Below are positions 52,788-61,182 of a stretch of DNA of 64,000 nucleotides, in pieces. Origin of the DNA: Pseudooctadecabacter sp. Its GTDB lineage: Bacteria; Pseudomonadota; Alphaproteobacteria; Rhodobacterales; Rhodobacteraceae. Numbering within the stretch: position 1 is the first letter of the stretch; the number at the start of each line of letters is the position of its first letter. Location of the stretch: positions 1 through 64,000 of the forward strand of contig NZ_JAHDGE010000006.1 of the NCBI RefSeq assembly GCF_020627745.1. Reading direction: 5' to 3'. The notes below the pieces were generated by a model. The model had not been told where the DNA came from and ran no database searches. It saw only the letters and a list, made by a program, of their open reading frames with translations. The position numbers were made by a program, and so were the translations under genes.

Positions 52788-53677
52788 TGGACTGGGGTGT
52801 CTGCACGACCGTAAAGGCACCCCTTGCGCAGATACTGGCCTTTGTTGCGTGGCACAAACATCTGGGTGCGGCACGGATCTGGGTGCATCTGGATGATGCG
52901 GATGCGGTATCCGCGGGCATCCTTGGCCAGATTGACGGCGTGACGCCTGTGCTGTGCGACCAGAGCTATTGGGCAACGCTCGGGCGACGGCCCCGACGGC
53001 AGGAGATGCGGCAGACCTATAACGTCCAGCGCATCTATGCACAGGCTGAGGTCGCGGTTCTGGCGCATCTGGATGTGGACGAATTCTTATGGCCCACCCG
53101 CCCGGTCAGCGACATTTTGGACGATTGGACAGACGGAACACCGTTCTTGCGGGCACGTCCGGCCGAGGCGCTGCATGACCCGACTTTGCCCGATGACATC
53201 TTCACCGCGCGCCAGTTCAAATATCCGTTTCCCACGTCACTGCCCCTTGAACACCGGATGGACGTCTTGGGGGATTACACAGCCCTTTTGATGAAAAACA
53301 TGCTAAGCCATAAGGCCGGTAAATCCCTGTTCCGCACGGGGCTGGACGGGTTGATGCCCAAACTGCATGCGGCCAGCTGGGGCGATGACCCTGCGCCGAT
53401 CAAACTGGCGCTGCATCCTGATCTGACGGTCCTGCATTTTCACGCGCAGGACAAGGCGGCGTGGCTTCAGGCGCTGCCGCACCGCACGACTGACGGGGCC
53501 TACCGGTTCAACGAAACCCTGGCGGCCTTCGCGTCTGATGCGACACCGGCAGAGATTGACGATTTTTACACCAGAACCCAATCCGCCACGGCCGAACTGG
53601 TGGCGAAACTGAAGGCCCACAATTTGCTGCTTGAGGCGGATTTGAACCTGAAAGACAAGGTCGCGGCCCTGTTCTAG
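52787..53677 (+). CDS. Glycosyltransferase family 2/92-like protein
   Basis: A 296-residue protein resembling the Glyco_tranf_2_4 type: an N-terminal strand VCTTVKAPLAQILAFVAWHKHLGA, a DxD metal/sugar-nucleotide motif in VLAHLDVDEFLWP, and HAASWGDDPAPI then LTVLHFHAQDKAAW. No membrane helix. It probably adds a sugar to a cell-surface polymer; donor and acceptor are unknown. It shares one base with the transglycosylase stop. Confidence 0.85.
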   Translation: MDWGVCTTVKAPLAQILAFVAWHKHLGAARIWVHLDDADAVSAGILGQIDGVTPVLCDQSYWATLGRRPRRQEMRQTYNVQRIYAQAEVAVLAHLDVDEFLWPTRPVSDILDDWTDGTPFLRARPAEALHDPTLPDDIFTARQFKYPFPTSLPLEHRMDVLGDYTALLMKNMLSHKAGKSLFRTGLDGLMPKLHAASWGDDPAPIKLALHPDLTVLHFHAQDKAAWLQALPHRTTDGAYRFNETLAAFASDATPAEIDDFYTRTQSATAELVAKLKAHNLLLEADLNLKDKVAALF

Positions 53678-54045
53678 GGCACGCGAATTTCGCGGATCGG
53701 GTAGCGGTCACCATCGGCGGTCAGCAAGGTCAGCCGGTCGCCTGAGGTCACGAACATATCACAGCGTTCCATGCCGGTTGCAAAGGTGATGCAGACAATG
53801 TTGTCAGTGATGGTGTGGCTGCCTTCCCAGATGCCCCCGCCGTTGGCTTGTGAATAGGTCCATGTGTAGCTGCCATCGGCGCTGTAGCGCGAAGTGCCGT
53901 CATCGAAATAGATCAAATCACGGTCGAGGATGAGCGCGGACAAGGCAGCGGTATCTGGCAAGCTGTCCGTCGGGCGCGGGTCGTACTCTTGCGCGGTGGC
54001 GGGCAATGCCAAGACCGCGACAAATGTGAGGATGACGTGTTTCAT
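53674..54045 (-). CDS. Predicted secreted protein, unknown function
   Basis: A 123-residue protein with signal peptide MKHVILTFVAVLALPATAQ. The mature part has a lipocalin-like or META-like beta pattern (YFDDGTSRYSADGSYTWTYSQ, ITDNIVCITFATGMERCDMFV) with two cysteines that may pair. I do not recognise a family. The ATG at 54045 is chosen because it begins the signal peptide. It is convergent with the glycosyltransferase gene (four-base overlap). Confidence 0.75.
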   Translation of the reverse strand: MKHVILTFVAVLALPATAQEYDPRPTDSLPDTAALSALILDRDLIYFDDGTSRYSADGSYTWTYSQANGGGIWEGSHTITDNIVCITFATGMERCDMFVTSGDRLTLLTADGDRYPIREIRVP

Positions 54046-54129
54046 ACCCCGCATGTTATCAGCCAACCCGCAGGTGTCGCGTCACAATGGCGTGGGTGGC
54101 GCAAGGTCTTGAAAAGGCATTGAGGACGA

Positions 54130-54144
54130 AATTTCGAGGAAATT
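54130..54144. repeat. AT-centred inverted repeat just after smc
   Basis: AATTTC and GAAATT flank GAG, five bases past the smc stop. It belongs to the same palindrome type as those at 46598 and 57765 and could mark the smc transcript end. Confidence 0.45.
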
Positions 54145-54148
54145 CTGC

Positions 54149-57100
54149 CTACGCCACCAAGGTTTCGGCAGCTTTCAGATCGACGCTGACCAATTGGCTG
54201 ACGCCCTGTTCGCCCATGGTGACACCGAACAGACGGTCCATACGGGACATGGTCACGGCATGGTGCGTGATGATCAGGAACCGCGTATCCGTGCGTCGGG
54301 TCATCTCGTCCAACAGGTCGCAGAACCGCGTGACGTTGGCGTCGTCCAGCGGGGCGTCCACCTCGTCCAGCACACAGATGGGCGCGGGGTTGGCCAAGAA
54401 CACCGCAAAGATCAACGCCAGAGCGGTCAGTGTCTGTTCGCCGCCTGACAACAGGCTAAGCGTGCTGAGCTTTTTGCCCGGTGGCTGACACATAATTTCG
54501 AGACCGGCGTCCAGCGGGTCATCGGATTCGACCATCACCAGTTTCGCCTCACCCCCGCCAAAGAGGTGCTTGAACAAGGTCCCGAAGCTGTCGTTCACTT
54601 GTTCAAACGCCGTCAGCAGACGTTCGCGACCTTCTTTGTTGAGCGAGGCGATGCCCGTGCGCAGGGCGCGAATCGCCTCCTCAAGATCGGTCTTCTCGCT
54701 GACCAGCAGATCGTGTTCTTCCTGCACTTCTTTGGCGTCTTCTTCAGCCCGCAGGTTCACAGCGCCCAGCGCGTCGCGTTGACGTTTCAGACGGTTGACG
54801 TCGTTTTCGATCGCCTCGGACGCGGGCATTTTGTCGGGGTCCACATCCAACTGATCCAACAGCTTGTCAGGGGTGGTTTCCTGCGCCTCCATAATGCGCG
54901 CGGCGGCGGCGTCCATGGTTTCACGGGCGGCATCGGCACGGGCCTCGGACCGCGCGCGGGCCTCACGGGCCTCGGATGCTGCGCGTTCGGCGTCGCGTTC
55001 CGCCATGGTGGCGTCACGCAAAGTGGTTTCTGCGGTGGCCAGCGTGTCGGCGGCGGTGCGGCGGCGGCCTTCGGCCTCCTCTATGGCGGTGGCCAGTTCG
55101 TCGCGTTTGGCGGCGATGTCATCTGGGGCCGTCATTGCATCCTGAAGTTCCGCCTCGGACGTGTCCTTACGTTCGGCCAGTTCGGATGAGCGTTTGTTCG
55201 CGGTCTCAAGCCGGTGTTTCCAGCCGCTGACCTCTTTGGTGATTTCCTGCGCGCGTTTGGTGCGGGCTTCGCCCTCGCGGCGGACCTCATCATAGCCGGA
55301 CCGTTTGGCCATCATCGTCATGCGCGCGGCTTCGACGGTCATTTTGACGTCCTCGACTTTGGCACGGGCGTCATCCAGCGGGGCGAGGGATTTAGCCGCA
55401 GCCTCAGCCTCGGTCAGGGCCGTGCGCGCGGTCATGGCCTCCTCTTCGTGGCGCGACACCGCAAGGCCGGAACTGTCGAGTTTGCTTTCCGACAGGTTGC
55501 GATCTGCCTCAGCACGGCTGAGCGCGCGGTTGGCATCGGCCACCGCAGCATCAGCGGCACGGCGGGCGTCACGGGCGGCTTTATCCGCCTGCGCAAGTTC
55601 GGCAAGCCGCGCGGTCAACATATCATGCGCCTGCGCCATGCCGTCGGCCTTGGCGACCGCGTCGTTGAGGTCTTTCTTGAGACCCTCAAGCCGGTTCAAC
55701 TGTTGCAGACGCAAGGCCGCAGCAGAGGGCGCATCCTCGGCGGCGGCACGAAAGCCGTCCCAGCGCCACAGATCACCGTCCAGCGACACAAGGCGCTGTC
55801 CGGGGGCGAGGTCTTTTTGCAGGCGCGGCCCATCGGCGGCCTCCACCAGCCCCACCTGCCCCATACGGCGCACCAGAACTTCCGGCACCGAGACATAGTT
55901 GGTCAGCGCCTTAACGCCCGTGGGCAGGGTTTGCGGCTGGCTATAGCCCGGCAGCGCGACCCAGCCGGATCCCATGTCGTCCGTCACAGCCGGCGCCTTC
56001 AGGTCGTCGGACAGAGCAGCCCCCAGCGCCTTTTCATAGCCGCCTTCGACGCGCAGCTGGTCGAGGATCTGGCTGCCTTCGGCACTGTCGCGGTCTACCA
56101 GTTTGGCCAGGGCGGCGGTTTCGGCACGCAGGGCGTTTGCCTCGCCCTCGGCCTCTGATCGCAGGGCACGGGCGTCGGCCTCACGGGCTTGGGTGTCGGC
56201 GCGGGCGGCTTCGGCTTCGGTCAGAACAGTTTCGGCCTTTTCTGCCGTCGCGCGGGCGGTGGCCTCATCCGCTCGGGCGCGTTCAAAATCCTGTGCGGCG
56301 CGTTCCAAAGCGGTTTGCGCTTCAGCGCGGGCGGCCAGGGCACGTTGGGCGTCGGCCTCGTTCTTTTCCAGTGTCTTGCGGTAGTCGTCGATCAACCGTT
56401 GTGCGGACTGGTGACGGGCCGCAAGGCGGGCCACGTCCTCGGTCATCTGGCTGAGGTCCGCTTCGCGATCCGCCAAAATCTGCGCCCCATCGGTGGAGGC
56501 CACGCGGGCCTCTTCCAGACGGTCCGCATGGCCCTCATGGGCCTTGGCAATTTCGGTGGCTTCCCATTCAAGCCGTTCAATCGTCTCGCCTGCGTCCTTG
56601 TTCAGACCGGCCTCACGCTCCATATCGCGGGCCAGCTGTTCAATGCGATTGGTCAGGGTTTCGATGGTCTGTCTGGCGCGGGCTTCCTGATCGGTGAGCG
56701 TGTCGCGCTGCACGTTGAGCCGTTGCAGAACGGCGGCGGCAATCGCCTCCTCCTCGCGCAGGGGGGGCAGAGCATCTTCGGCGGCCTGACGGGCCTTGCC
56801 CGATTGGCGGGCGGCGGTTTCGGCAGCGGCAGCGGCGGTCGTGCGTTCACGCAACTGATCGGCGGCGGCGGCGCGCGCCTCGTCCGCCTCTTTCCAACGA
56901 CGGTAAAGCAACAGCCCTTCGGCCTGCCGCAACTCATCCCCGATGGCACGATACCGCGCCGCCTGCCGGGCCTGCCGCGCCAACTGCCCCAACTGGCTGG
57001 CCAGCTGTTCGATCACATCATCTACACGGGCAAGGTTCTGTTCGGACCCTTTCAGCTTCAACTCCGCCTCATGACGCCGTTGGTAGAGGCCAGAGATACC

Positions 57101-57604
57101 AGCGGCCTCCTCCAGAATGCGACGGCGGGCTTTGGGTTTGGAATTGATCAGTTCGGAAATCTGGCCCTGCCGCACAAGCGCGGGGGAATGCGCCCCTGTC
57201 GACGCATCCGCAAACAACATCTGCACATCGCGCGCCCGCACGTCCTTGGTGCCGACCTTATAGGCGGACCCCACATCACGGGTGATCCGGCGCACGATTT
57301 CGAGGTTATCGCTGTCGTTGAACGCCGCTGGGGCCAGCCGTTCGGCATTGTCGATAATCAGGCTGACTTCCGCGAAATTGCGCGCCGGCCGCGTAGAGGC
57401 ACCGGCAAAGATCACGTCCTCCATCCCGCCACCGCGCATGGCTTTGGGGCGATTCTCCCCCATGACCCAGCGCAGCGCCTCCAGCAGATTGGACTTGCCG
57501 CAGCCATTCGGGCCCACAACGCCGGTCAGCCCGTCCTGAATGATCAGGTCGGTCGGATCGACGAAGCTTTTGAAGCCGTTGAGGCGGAGGCGGGAAAACC
57601 GCAT
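54149..57604 (-). CDS. smc: Chromosome segregation ATPase SMC
   Basis: A 1151-residue SMC. The N-terminal head has Walker A GPNGCGKSN near residue 36; two long coiled coils flank a hinge at about 500-640 (GYEKALGAALSDDL to VSLDGDLWRWDGF); the C-terminal head has signature LLSGGEQTLTALALIF and Walker B PICVLDEVDAPLDDAN. It compacts and segregates the chromosome with ScpA/ScpB, not in this window. It is transcribed away from the riboswitch region. Confidence 0.97.
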   Translation of the reverse strand: MRFSRLRLNGFKSFVDPTDLIIQDGLTGVVGPNGCGKSNLLEALRWVMGENRPKAMRGGGMEDVIFAGASTRPARNFAEVSLIIDNAERLAPAAFNDSDNLEIVRRITRDVGSAYKVGTKDVRARDVQMLFADASTGAHSPALVRQGQISELINSKPKARRRILEEAAGISGLYQRRHEAELKLKGSEQNLARVDDVIEQLASQLGQLARQARQAARYRAIGDELRQAEGLLLYRRWKEADEARAAAADQLRERTTAAAAAETAARQSGKARQAAEDALPPLREEEAIAAAVLQRLNVQRDTLTDQEARARQTIETLTNRIEQLARDMEREAGLNKDAGETIERLEWEATEIAKAHEGHADRLEEARVASTDGAQILADREADLSQMTEDVARLAARHQSAQRLIDDYRKTLEKNEADAQRALAARAEAQTALERAAQDFERARADEATARATAEKAETVLTEAEAARADTQAREADARALRSEAEGEANALRAETAALAKLVDRDSAEGSQILDQLRVEGGYEKALGAALSDDLKAPAVTDDMGSGWVALPGYSQPQTLPTGVKALTNYVSVPEVLVRRMGQVGLVEAADGPRLQKDLAPGQRLVSLDGDLWRWDGFRAAAEDAPSAAALRLQQLNRLEGLKKDLNDAVAKADGMAQAHDMLTARLAELAQADKAARDARRAADAAVADANRALSRAEADRNLSESKLDSSGLAVSRHEEEAMTARTALTEAEAAAKSLAPLDDARAKVEDVKMTVEAARMTMMAKRSGYDEVRREGEARTKRAQEITKEVSGWKHRLETANKRSSELAERKDTSEAELQDAMTAPDDIAAKRDELATAIEEAEGRRRTAADTLATAETTLRDATMAERDAERAASEAREARARSEARADAARETMDAAAARIMEAQETTPDKLLDQLDVDPDKMPASEAIENDVNRLKRQRDALGAVNLRAEEDAKEVQEEHDLLVSEKTDLEEAIRALRTGIASLNKEGRERLLTAFEQVNDSFGTLFKHLFGGGEAKLVMVESDDPLDAGLEIMCQPPGKKLSTLSLLSGGEQTLTALALIFAVFLANPAPICVLDEVDAPLDDANVTRFCDLLDEMTRRTDTRFLIITHHAVTMSRMDRLFGVTMGEQGVSQLVSVDLKAAETLVA

Positions 57605-57731
57605 GAAGAAGGCTCGCGTTGATTCTGCGTCAGAGGTCTATGCTGCGCGGCAGAAGACCCGCGAGTCAACGAAACCACACCGGATATGGATCGAAATGGG
57701 CGGTTATCCACAAGATATCGGGTATTTTGGG

Positions 57732-57763
57732 CATCTCTGGTCCAAAAATACCTCCACCGGAGG
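57732..57763 (+). repeat. Dispersed hairpin repeat, diverged copy D
   Basis: CATCTCTGGTCCAAAAATA followed by CCTCCACCGGAGG, which pairs CCTCC with GGAGG around ACC. Same order of elements as copies A-C but with substitutions. It directly abuts the palindrome at 57765. Confidence 0.65.
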
Positions 57764-57764
57764 C

Positions 57765-57786
57765 CCTAAAATTCACGAATTTTAGG
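57765..57786. repeat. Perfect AT-centred palindrome upstream of the riboswitch
   Basis: CCTAAAATTC and GAATTTTAGG are exact complements around AC. It follows copy D of the dispersed repeat by one base, a combination that suggests a composite element. Confidence 0.75.
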
Positions 57787-57876
57787 ACGCCGCCTGCCAA
57801 GAGCGCTGTCGTTTTCGCCCCAATGACGCCGGAATCCTCCTTGACCCACCGTGCGACAAAGGCGCACAACAGACGG

Positions 57877-58070
57877 GCATGGTTCCACTCTGACCGGCCA
57901 AGCCGGAAAGGGGATCAAAAGGGAATGTGGTGCGGGCCGATCCAAGCAGGAGGCCGAATGCCACAGCCGCCCCCGCGACTGTAAGCGGTGAGTGTGCGTC
58001 CAAATCCACTGGGTAACCGGGAAGGAGGGCGCAAACCACAATGACCCGCAAGCCAGGAGACCTGCCATGC
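57877..58070 (+). ncRNA. Cobalamin riboswitch upstream of cbtBA
   Basis: The hallmark blocks occur in order: GGGAAtGTGGTG (57921-57932), GCCCCCGCGACTGTAA (about 57969-57984), CCACTGGG...GGGAAGGAGGGC (58006-58030) and the B12 box GCCAGGAGACCTGCC (58052-58066). The outer stem GCATGG (57877-57882) pairs with CCATGC (58065-58070). A small hairpin CCGTC/GACGG (58085-58100) lies just before the AGGAG ribosome site (58104) of cbtB, which fits translational control. Adenosylcobalamin binding would lower expression of the cobalt transporter. Confidence 0.93.
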
Positions 58071-58116
58071 GAGACTGAAACCAACCGTCGGGGATGACGG
58101 AACAGGAGAGTAGACT

Positions 58117-58287
58117 ATGAACGCGACCACCAAAACAATCGCCCGCGCTGACGTGCAACTGATGCCCATCGTATTCGCGGCCCTTGCCGGTGCGATGTTG
58201 CTGCTGGCCTCAGGCTACGCGCAGGCGTCTGTGCTGCATGATGCGGCGCATGATCAGCGTCACGCCATGGCGTTCCCCTGCCACTAA
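58117..58287 (+). CDS. cbtB: Cobalt transporter subunit CbtB
   Basis: A 56-residue protein: N-terminal basic segment, one membrane helix (about 17-36, MPIVFAALAGAMLLLASGYA), and a His-rich C-terminus HDAAHDQRHAMAFPCH, the CbtB signature that likely binds cobalt outside the membrane. It follows the cobalamin riboswitch and an AGGAGAG ribosome site, and precedes cbtA by 18 bases. It is too short for usual length cut-offs but the context and the motif make it convincing. Confidence 0.92.
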   Translation: MNATTKTIARADVQLMPIVFAALAGAMLLLASGYAQASVLHDAAHDQRHAMAFPCH

Positions 58288-58305
58288 GGCAGACAGCGTA
58301 AAACC

Positions 58306-58986
58306 ATGTCACAAAAATTGCTGACCAGCGCGGTGTTCGCTGGGCTTGCAGCGGGGCTGATTGCCGCCGCGTTGCAGTTTTATTTTGTCATCCCGACGTT
58401 GCTGGAGGGTGAGTTGTTCGAGGGCGGCACTCGCGTGCATTTCGGTGCCGACGGATCGCCACAATCCGAACGGGGTGTGCCCGGTTTGGGCGGCGAATGG
58501 GGCCGTCATCTGATGACGGTCGGCTTCAACATCGTGACTTATGTGGGCTTCGGGTTTTTGATGCTCGCCGCGATGGCCCTGACCGAGATGAAGGGGTTTA
58601 CCACAATCACGGCCCGTCAGGGGATCATCTGGGGCCTGTGCGGTTTCATCGCGATCCAGCTGGCCCCCGCGATTGGCCTGCCGCCTGTATTGCCCGGCAC
58701 CATCGGGGCCGAGGTTGAGGCGCGGCAGGCTTGGTGGCTGGGTACGCTGATTGCGTCCGGCCTAGGATTGTGGATGATCGCCTTTGTCCGTGGGCCATTG
58801 GCGCTGGTGGGTGTGGCGCTGTTGGCCGCACCACAGTTGATCGGGGCACCGCGGCTGGACACCTATTGGGGCGTGGCCCCACCGGAACTGGCCGCGCAAT
58901 TTGTGACCTATTCACTGGGGGCGGCGGCGGTGGGCTGGACCTGTCTGGGCTTTTTCTGCGCCTATTTCTGGACGCGGGAGGCTTAG
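58306..58986 (+). CDS. cbtA: Cobalt transporter subunit CbtA
   Basis: A 226-residue membrane protein with about five hydrophobic segments and the CbtA features AVFAGLAAGLIAAALQFYFVIP, an external loop with GGEWGRHLMTVGFN, and LPPVLPGTIGAEVEARQAWW. It is the membrane core of the predicted B12-regulated cobalt transporter, paired with CbtB. Its stop overlaps that of the convergent DUF1636 gene by four bases. Confidence 0.93.
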   Translation: MSQKLLTSAVFAGLAAGLIAAALQFYFVIPTLLEGELFEGGTRVHFGADGSPQSERGVPGLGGEWGRHLMTVGFNIVTYVGFGFLMLAAMALTEMKGFTTITARQGIIWGLCGFIAIQLAPAIGLPPVLPGTIGAEVEARQAWWLGTLIASGLGLWMIAFVRGPLALVGVALLAAPQLIGAPRLDTYWGVAPPELAAQFVTYSLGAAAVGWTCLGFFCAYFWTREA

Positions 58987-59294
58987 GCGGGGATACGCCC
59001 AACCAGACAAAACCGCAGATTGCCTGCGGGCCGTGCGTCCATAATCTGCCCGTCGGATGCTGCGGCATAAAGTTTGGCAAAGGCCTCGATGTCCTCAGGG
59101 GCGTCGGGGTCCACGCCGGTGAACAGATAGGCGGCCTTGCCCTCGGCCCGAACGGCCAAAGACACAGGGCTGTCGCAGACGTTCATGCAGTCGGTGGTTT
59201 CCACCGGCACGCGGCCCTTCAATGCGCGGGCCAGATCCGCGCCGCCGGTACAGCCGGTGCAAATGATAAAGCGGTCTCCGGTCGTGGGGGCCAT
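58983..59294 (-). CDS. DUF1636 family Cys-rich protein (copy 2)
   Basis: A 103-residue protein with cysteines at 12 and 15 (ICTGCTGG) and 36 and 40 (DCMNVCDSP), then the family block VSLAVRAEGKAAYLFTGVD. The ATG at 59294 has an AAGGA site eight bases upstream; the frame continues further upstream antisense to cobW but is not coding. It is divergent from cobW and convergent with cbtA, at the centre of the cobalt locus. Like copy 1, it looks like a thioredoxin-fold [2Fe-2S] or metal-binding protein; the function is unproven. Confidence 0.82.
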   Translation of the reverse strand: MAPTTGDRFIICTGCTGGADLARALKGRVPVETTDCMNVCDSPVSLAVRAEGKAAYLFTGVDPDAPEDIEAFAKLYAAASDGQIMDARPAGNLRFCLVGRIPA

Positions 59295-59343
59295 TGGACT
59301 TCCTTTCGCGCGCCTTGCGCCACATGACATAAGGACGAAACAC

Positions 59344-60429
59344 ATGCCTGCCAAGATTCCTGCCACCGTCGTCACCGGTTTTCTGGGGGCCGGCAAGACC
59401 ACATTGATCCGCCACATGCTGGAAAATTCGCAAGGGCGCCGCATCGCGTTGATCATCAATGAATTCGGTGATCTGGGCGTCGATGGGGACATCCTGAAAG
59501 GCTGCGGCGATGAAACCTGCACCGAAGACGATATTATGGAGCTGTCCAACGGCTGCATCTGCTGCACCGTGGCCGATGACTTCATCCCCACCATGGAAAA
59601 GCTTCTGGGGCGCGACAACCCGCCCGATCACATTGTGATTGAAACGTCAGGTCTGGCCTTGCCGCAGCCCTTGGTGCGCGCATTCAACTGGCCCGGCATT
59701 TCGACCAAGGTGACCGTGGACGGCGTGGTGACGGTCGTGGACGGACGCGCCGTGACGGACGGACGGTTCGCCCATTCCGTTGAGGCCGTGGACGCCCAGC
59801 GCAAGCTGGACGAAAACCTCGATCACGAAACCCCGCTGAGTGAGCTGTTCGAGGACCAGATCGCCTGTGCCGATATGATCGTGGTCAACAAGGCCGATCT
59901 GCTGGAAGCCGGACAAGCCGATAATCTGCGCGCCGCGTTGAAATCGGATGCCCGTGACGGCGTGCAGGTGGTGACCGCAACGATGGGCGCGCTGCCGGTG
60001 GATGTGCTGCTGGGTCAGGGTGTCGGCGCCGAAGGCGATCTGGACGCCCGCCATGAGGTCCATCACCACCACCATCACGACGACGATCACCATGATGATC
60101 ACGCAGACGACCATCACCACCACGATCATGAACACGAACACGGCCATGACGAGTTCGAAAGCTTCGTAGTCGAACGGGGTGAGATCGCAGACGCCACGGC
60201 CTTTGCCGAACAGGTGGCCGACGTAATCCGCGCCCACGACATTTTACGCCTCAAAGGGTTTGCTGCCATCGAAGGCAAGCCTATGCGGTTGACCCTGCAG
60301 GCCGTGGGCCCTCGGGTCGATACGTATTTTGACCGCCCCTTTGGCGCCGCGCCCCGCATCACGCGGTTGGTCGTGATCGGTCAGGCGGGTCTGGATCGTG
60401 CGGCAATTGACGCCGCCCTGCGCGCATGA
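59344..60429 (+). CDS. cobW: Cobalt-chaperone-type GTPase CobW
   Basis: A 361-residue G3E GTPase: Walker A GFLGAGKTT (12-20), the metal-binding CICC motif at 71-74 (SNGCICCTVADDF), NKAD at 182-185, and a His/Asp-rich insertion at about 237-268 before the C-terminal CobW domain. CobW loads Co(II) in a GTP-dependent way for the CobN chelatase. It is the first gene of a plus-strand set; its ATG follows an AAGGA-like ACATAAGGACG site. The next gene overlaps by four bases. Confidence 0.95.
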   Translation: MPAKIPATVVTGFLGAGKTTLIRHMLENSQGRRIALIINEFGDLGVDGDILKGCGDETCTEDDIMELSNGCICCTVADDFIPTMEKLLGRDNPPDHIVIETSGLALPQPLVRAFNWPGISTKVTVDGVVTVVDGRAVTDGRFAHSVEAVDAQRKLDENLDHETPLSELFEDQIACADMIVVNKADLLEAGQADNLRAALKSDARDGVQVVTATMGALPVDVLLGQGVGAEGDLDARHEVHHHHHHDDDHHDDHADDHHHHDHEHEHGHDEFESFVVERGEIADATAFAEQVADVIRAHDILRLKGFAAIEGKPMRLTLQAVGPRVDTYFDRPFGAAPRITRLVVIGQAGLDRAAIDAALRA

Positions 60430-60875
60430 TTTCGGTTGAACCCGCTGACCCGAAGGCCCCTGGCCCTGCCGCCTTGCTGGGCCAAAGTCATGCCTTGATG
60501 AACGCGATGTTTCCGGCTGATGCCTGTCATTATCTGGATCTTGATGCGCTGTGCGCCGACCACATCCGGTTCTTTGCGGCACGCGAGGGGGACTTAGTTC
60601 TGGGGACAGGCGCACTGGCAGTCATGGACGGCTATGGTGAGGTCAAGTCCATGTTCACAGACGAGGCAGGGCGTGGCAAAGGCGTGGCCGCTGCCGTGCT
60701 GCGGATGATCGAAGACACCGCACGCGCCGAAGGCCTGCCACTGTTGCGGCTGGAAACAGGCACGGGGCTGGATGCGGCCCATCGGCTGTACCGCCGTTTC
60801 GGGTTCACCGAATGCGGACCCTTTGGCAGCTACGACGCAAGCCCCTATTCGCTGTTTTTCGAAAAGACGCTTTAA
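60426..60875 (+). CDS. GNAT family N-acetyltransferase
   Basis: A 149-residue GNAT protein: LVLGTGALAVMDGYGEVKSMFTD, the acetyl-CoA-binding loop GRGKGVAAAVLRM, and the C-terminal GLDAAHRLYRRFGFTECGPFGSY. The substrate is unknown. It overlaps cobW by four bases, so it is translated with it; a specific link to cobalt use is not apparent. Convergent with the small Pro/Asp-rich gene. Confidence 0.9.
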   Translation: MISVEPADPKAPGPAALLGQSHALMNAMFPADACHYLDLDALCADHIRFFAAREGDLVLGTGALAVMDGYGEVKSMFTDEAGRGKGVAAAVLRMIEDTARAEGLPLLRLETGTGLDAAHRLYRRFGFTECGPFGSYDASPYSLFFEKTL

Positions 60876-61132
60876 TGTCCGATTGTGCCGTCTCTGTCCT
60901 CTGGTGCGTCGCCGTTGCTTTGATCATGACCTTTCTGGTCGATGTTTTCCCAGCCGCGTATGGCCTTGCCGCCCCGTTCGTCTATGGCGGTCTGGCCTGC
61001 TTTGTCGTCTTTCAGGGGCGCCGGAATATCGCGGTCGGCCATGGCCTTGGGGTGGTCCGGCATCGGATCGGGCAAATCCTTGCCGGGTGCGGGTTTTGGA
61101 TCGGGCATCGGGTTGGGCAGGTCTTTGGTCAT
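60872..61132 (-). CDS. Small hydrophilic Pro/Asp-rich protein, unknown function
   Basis: An 86-residue low-complexity protein without hydrophobic segments. The N-terminus contains a repeat KDLPNPMPDPKPAPG / KDLPDPMPDHPK. The ATG at 61132 has a strong AAGGAG site seven bases upstream, which argues for a real gene. It lies on the opposite strand between the GNAT gene and cobN, and its start is only 50 bases from the cobN start. Confidence 0.65.
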   Translation of the reverse strand: MTKDLPNPMPDPKPAPGKDLPDPMPDHPKAMADRDIPAPLKDDKAGQTAIDERGGKAIRGWENIDQKGHDQSNGDAPEDRDGTIGH

Positions 61133-61182
61133 GATAATCTCCTTTGCGTCATCAACGGAGCAGGTCGCAGAAAGGTTCAGCC

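Larger units (their letters stand above)
57605..57876. other. Intergenic region between smc and the cobalamin riboswitch
   Basis: No gene is seen. It contains the diverged hairpin repeat (57732-57763) and the perfect palindrome (57765-57786), and it must hold promoters for smc and for the riboswitch transcript; no clear hexamers were found. Confidence 0.6.

Noticed and set aside
53682-53694. Palindrome CGCGAA-T-TTCGCG
   Set aside because: It lies within the coding end of the secreted protein gene and is short; likely chance in GC-rich sequence.
56189-57622. 477-codon plus-strand open frame opposite smc
   Set aside because: Gly/Leu-rich antisense product of the SMC coiled-coil codons, no ribosome site or homology.
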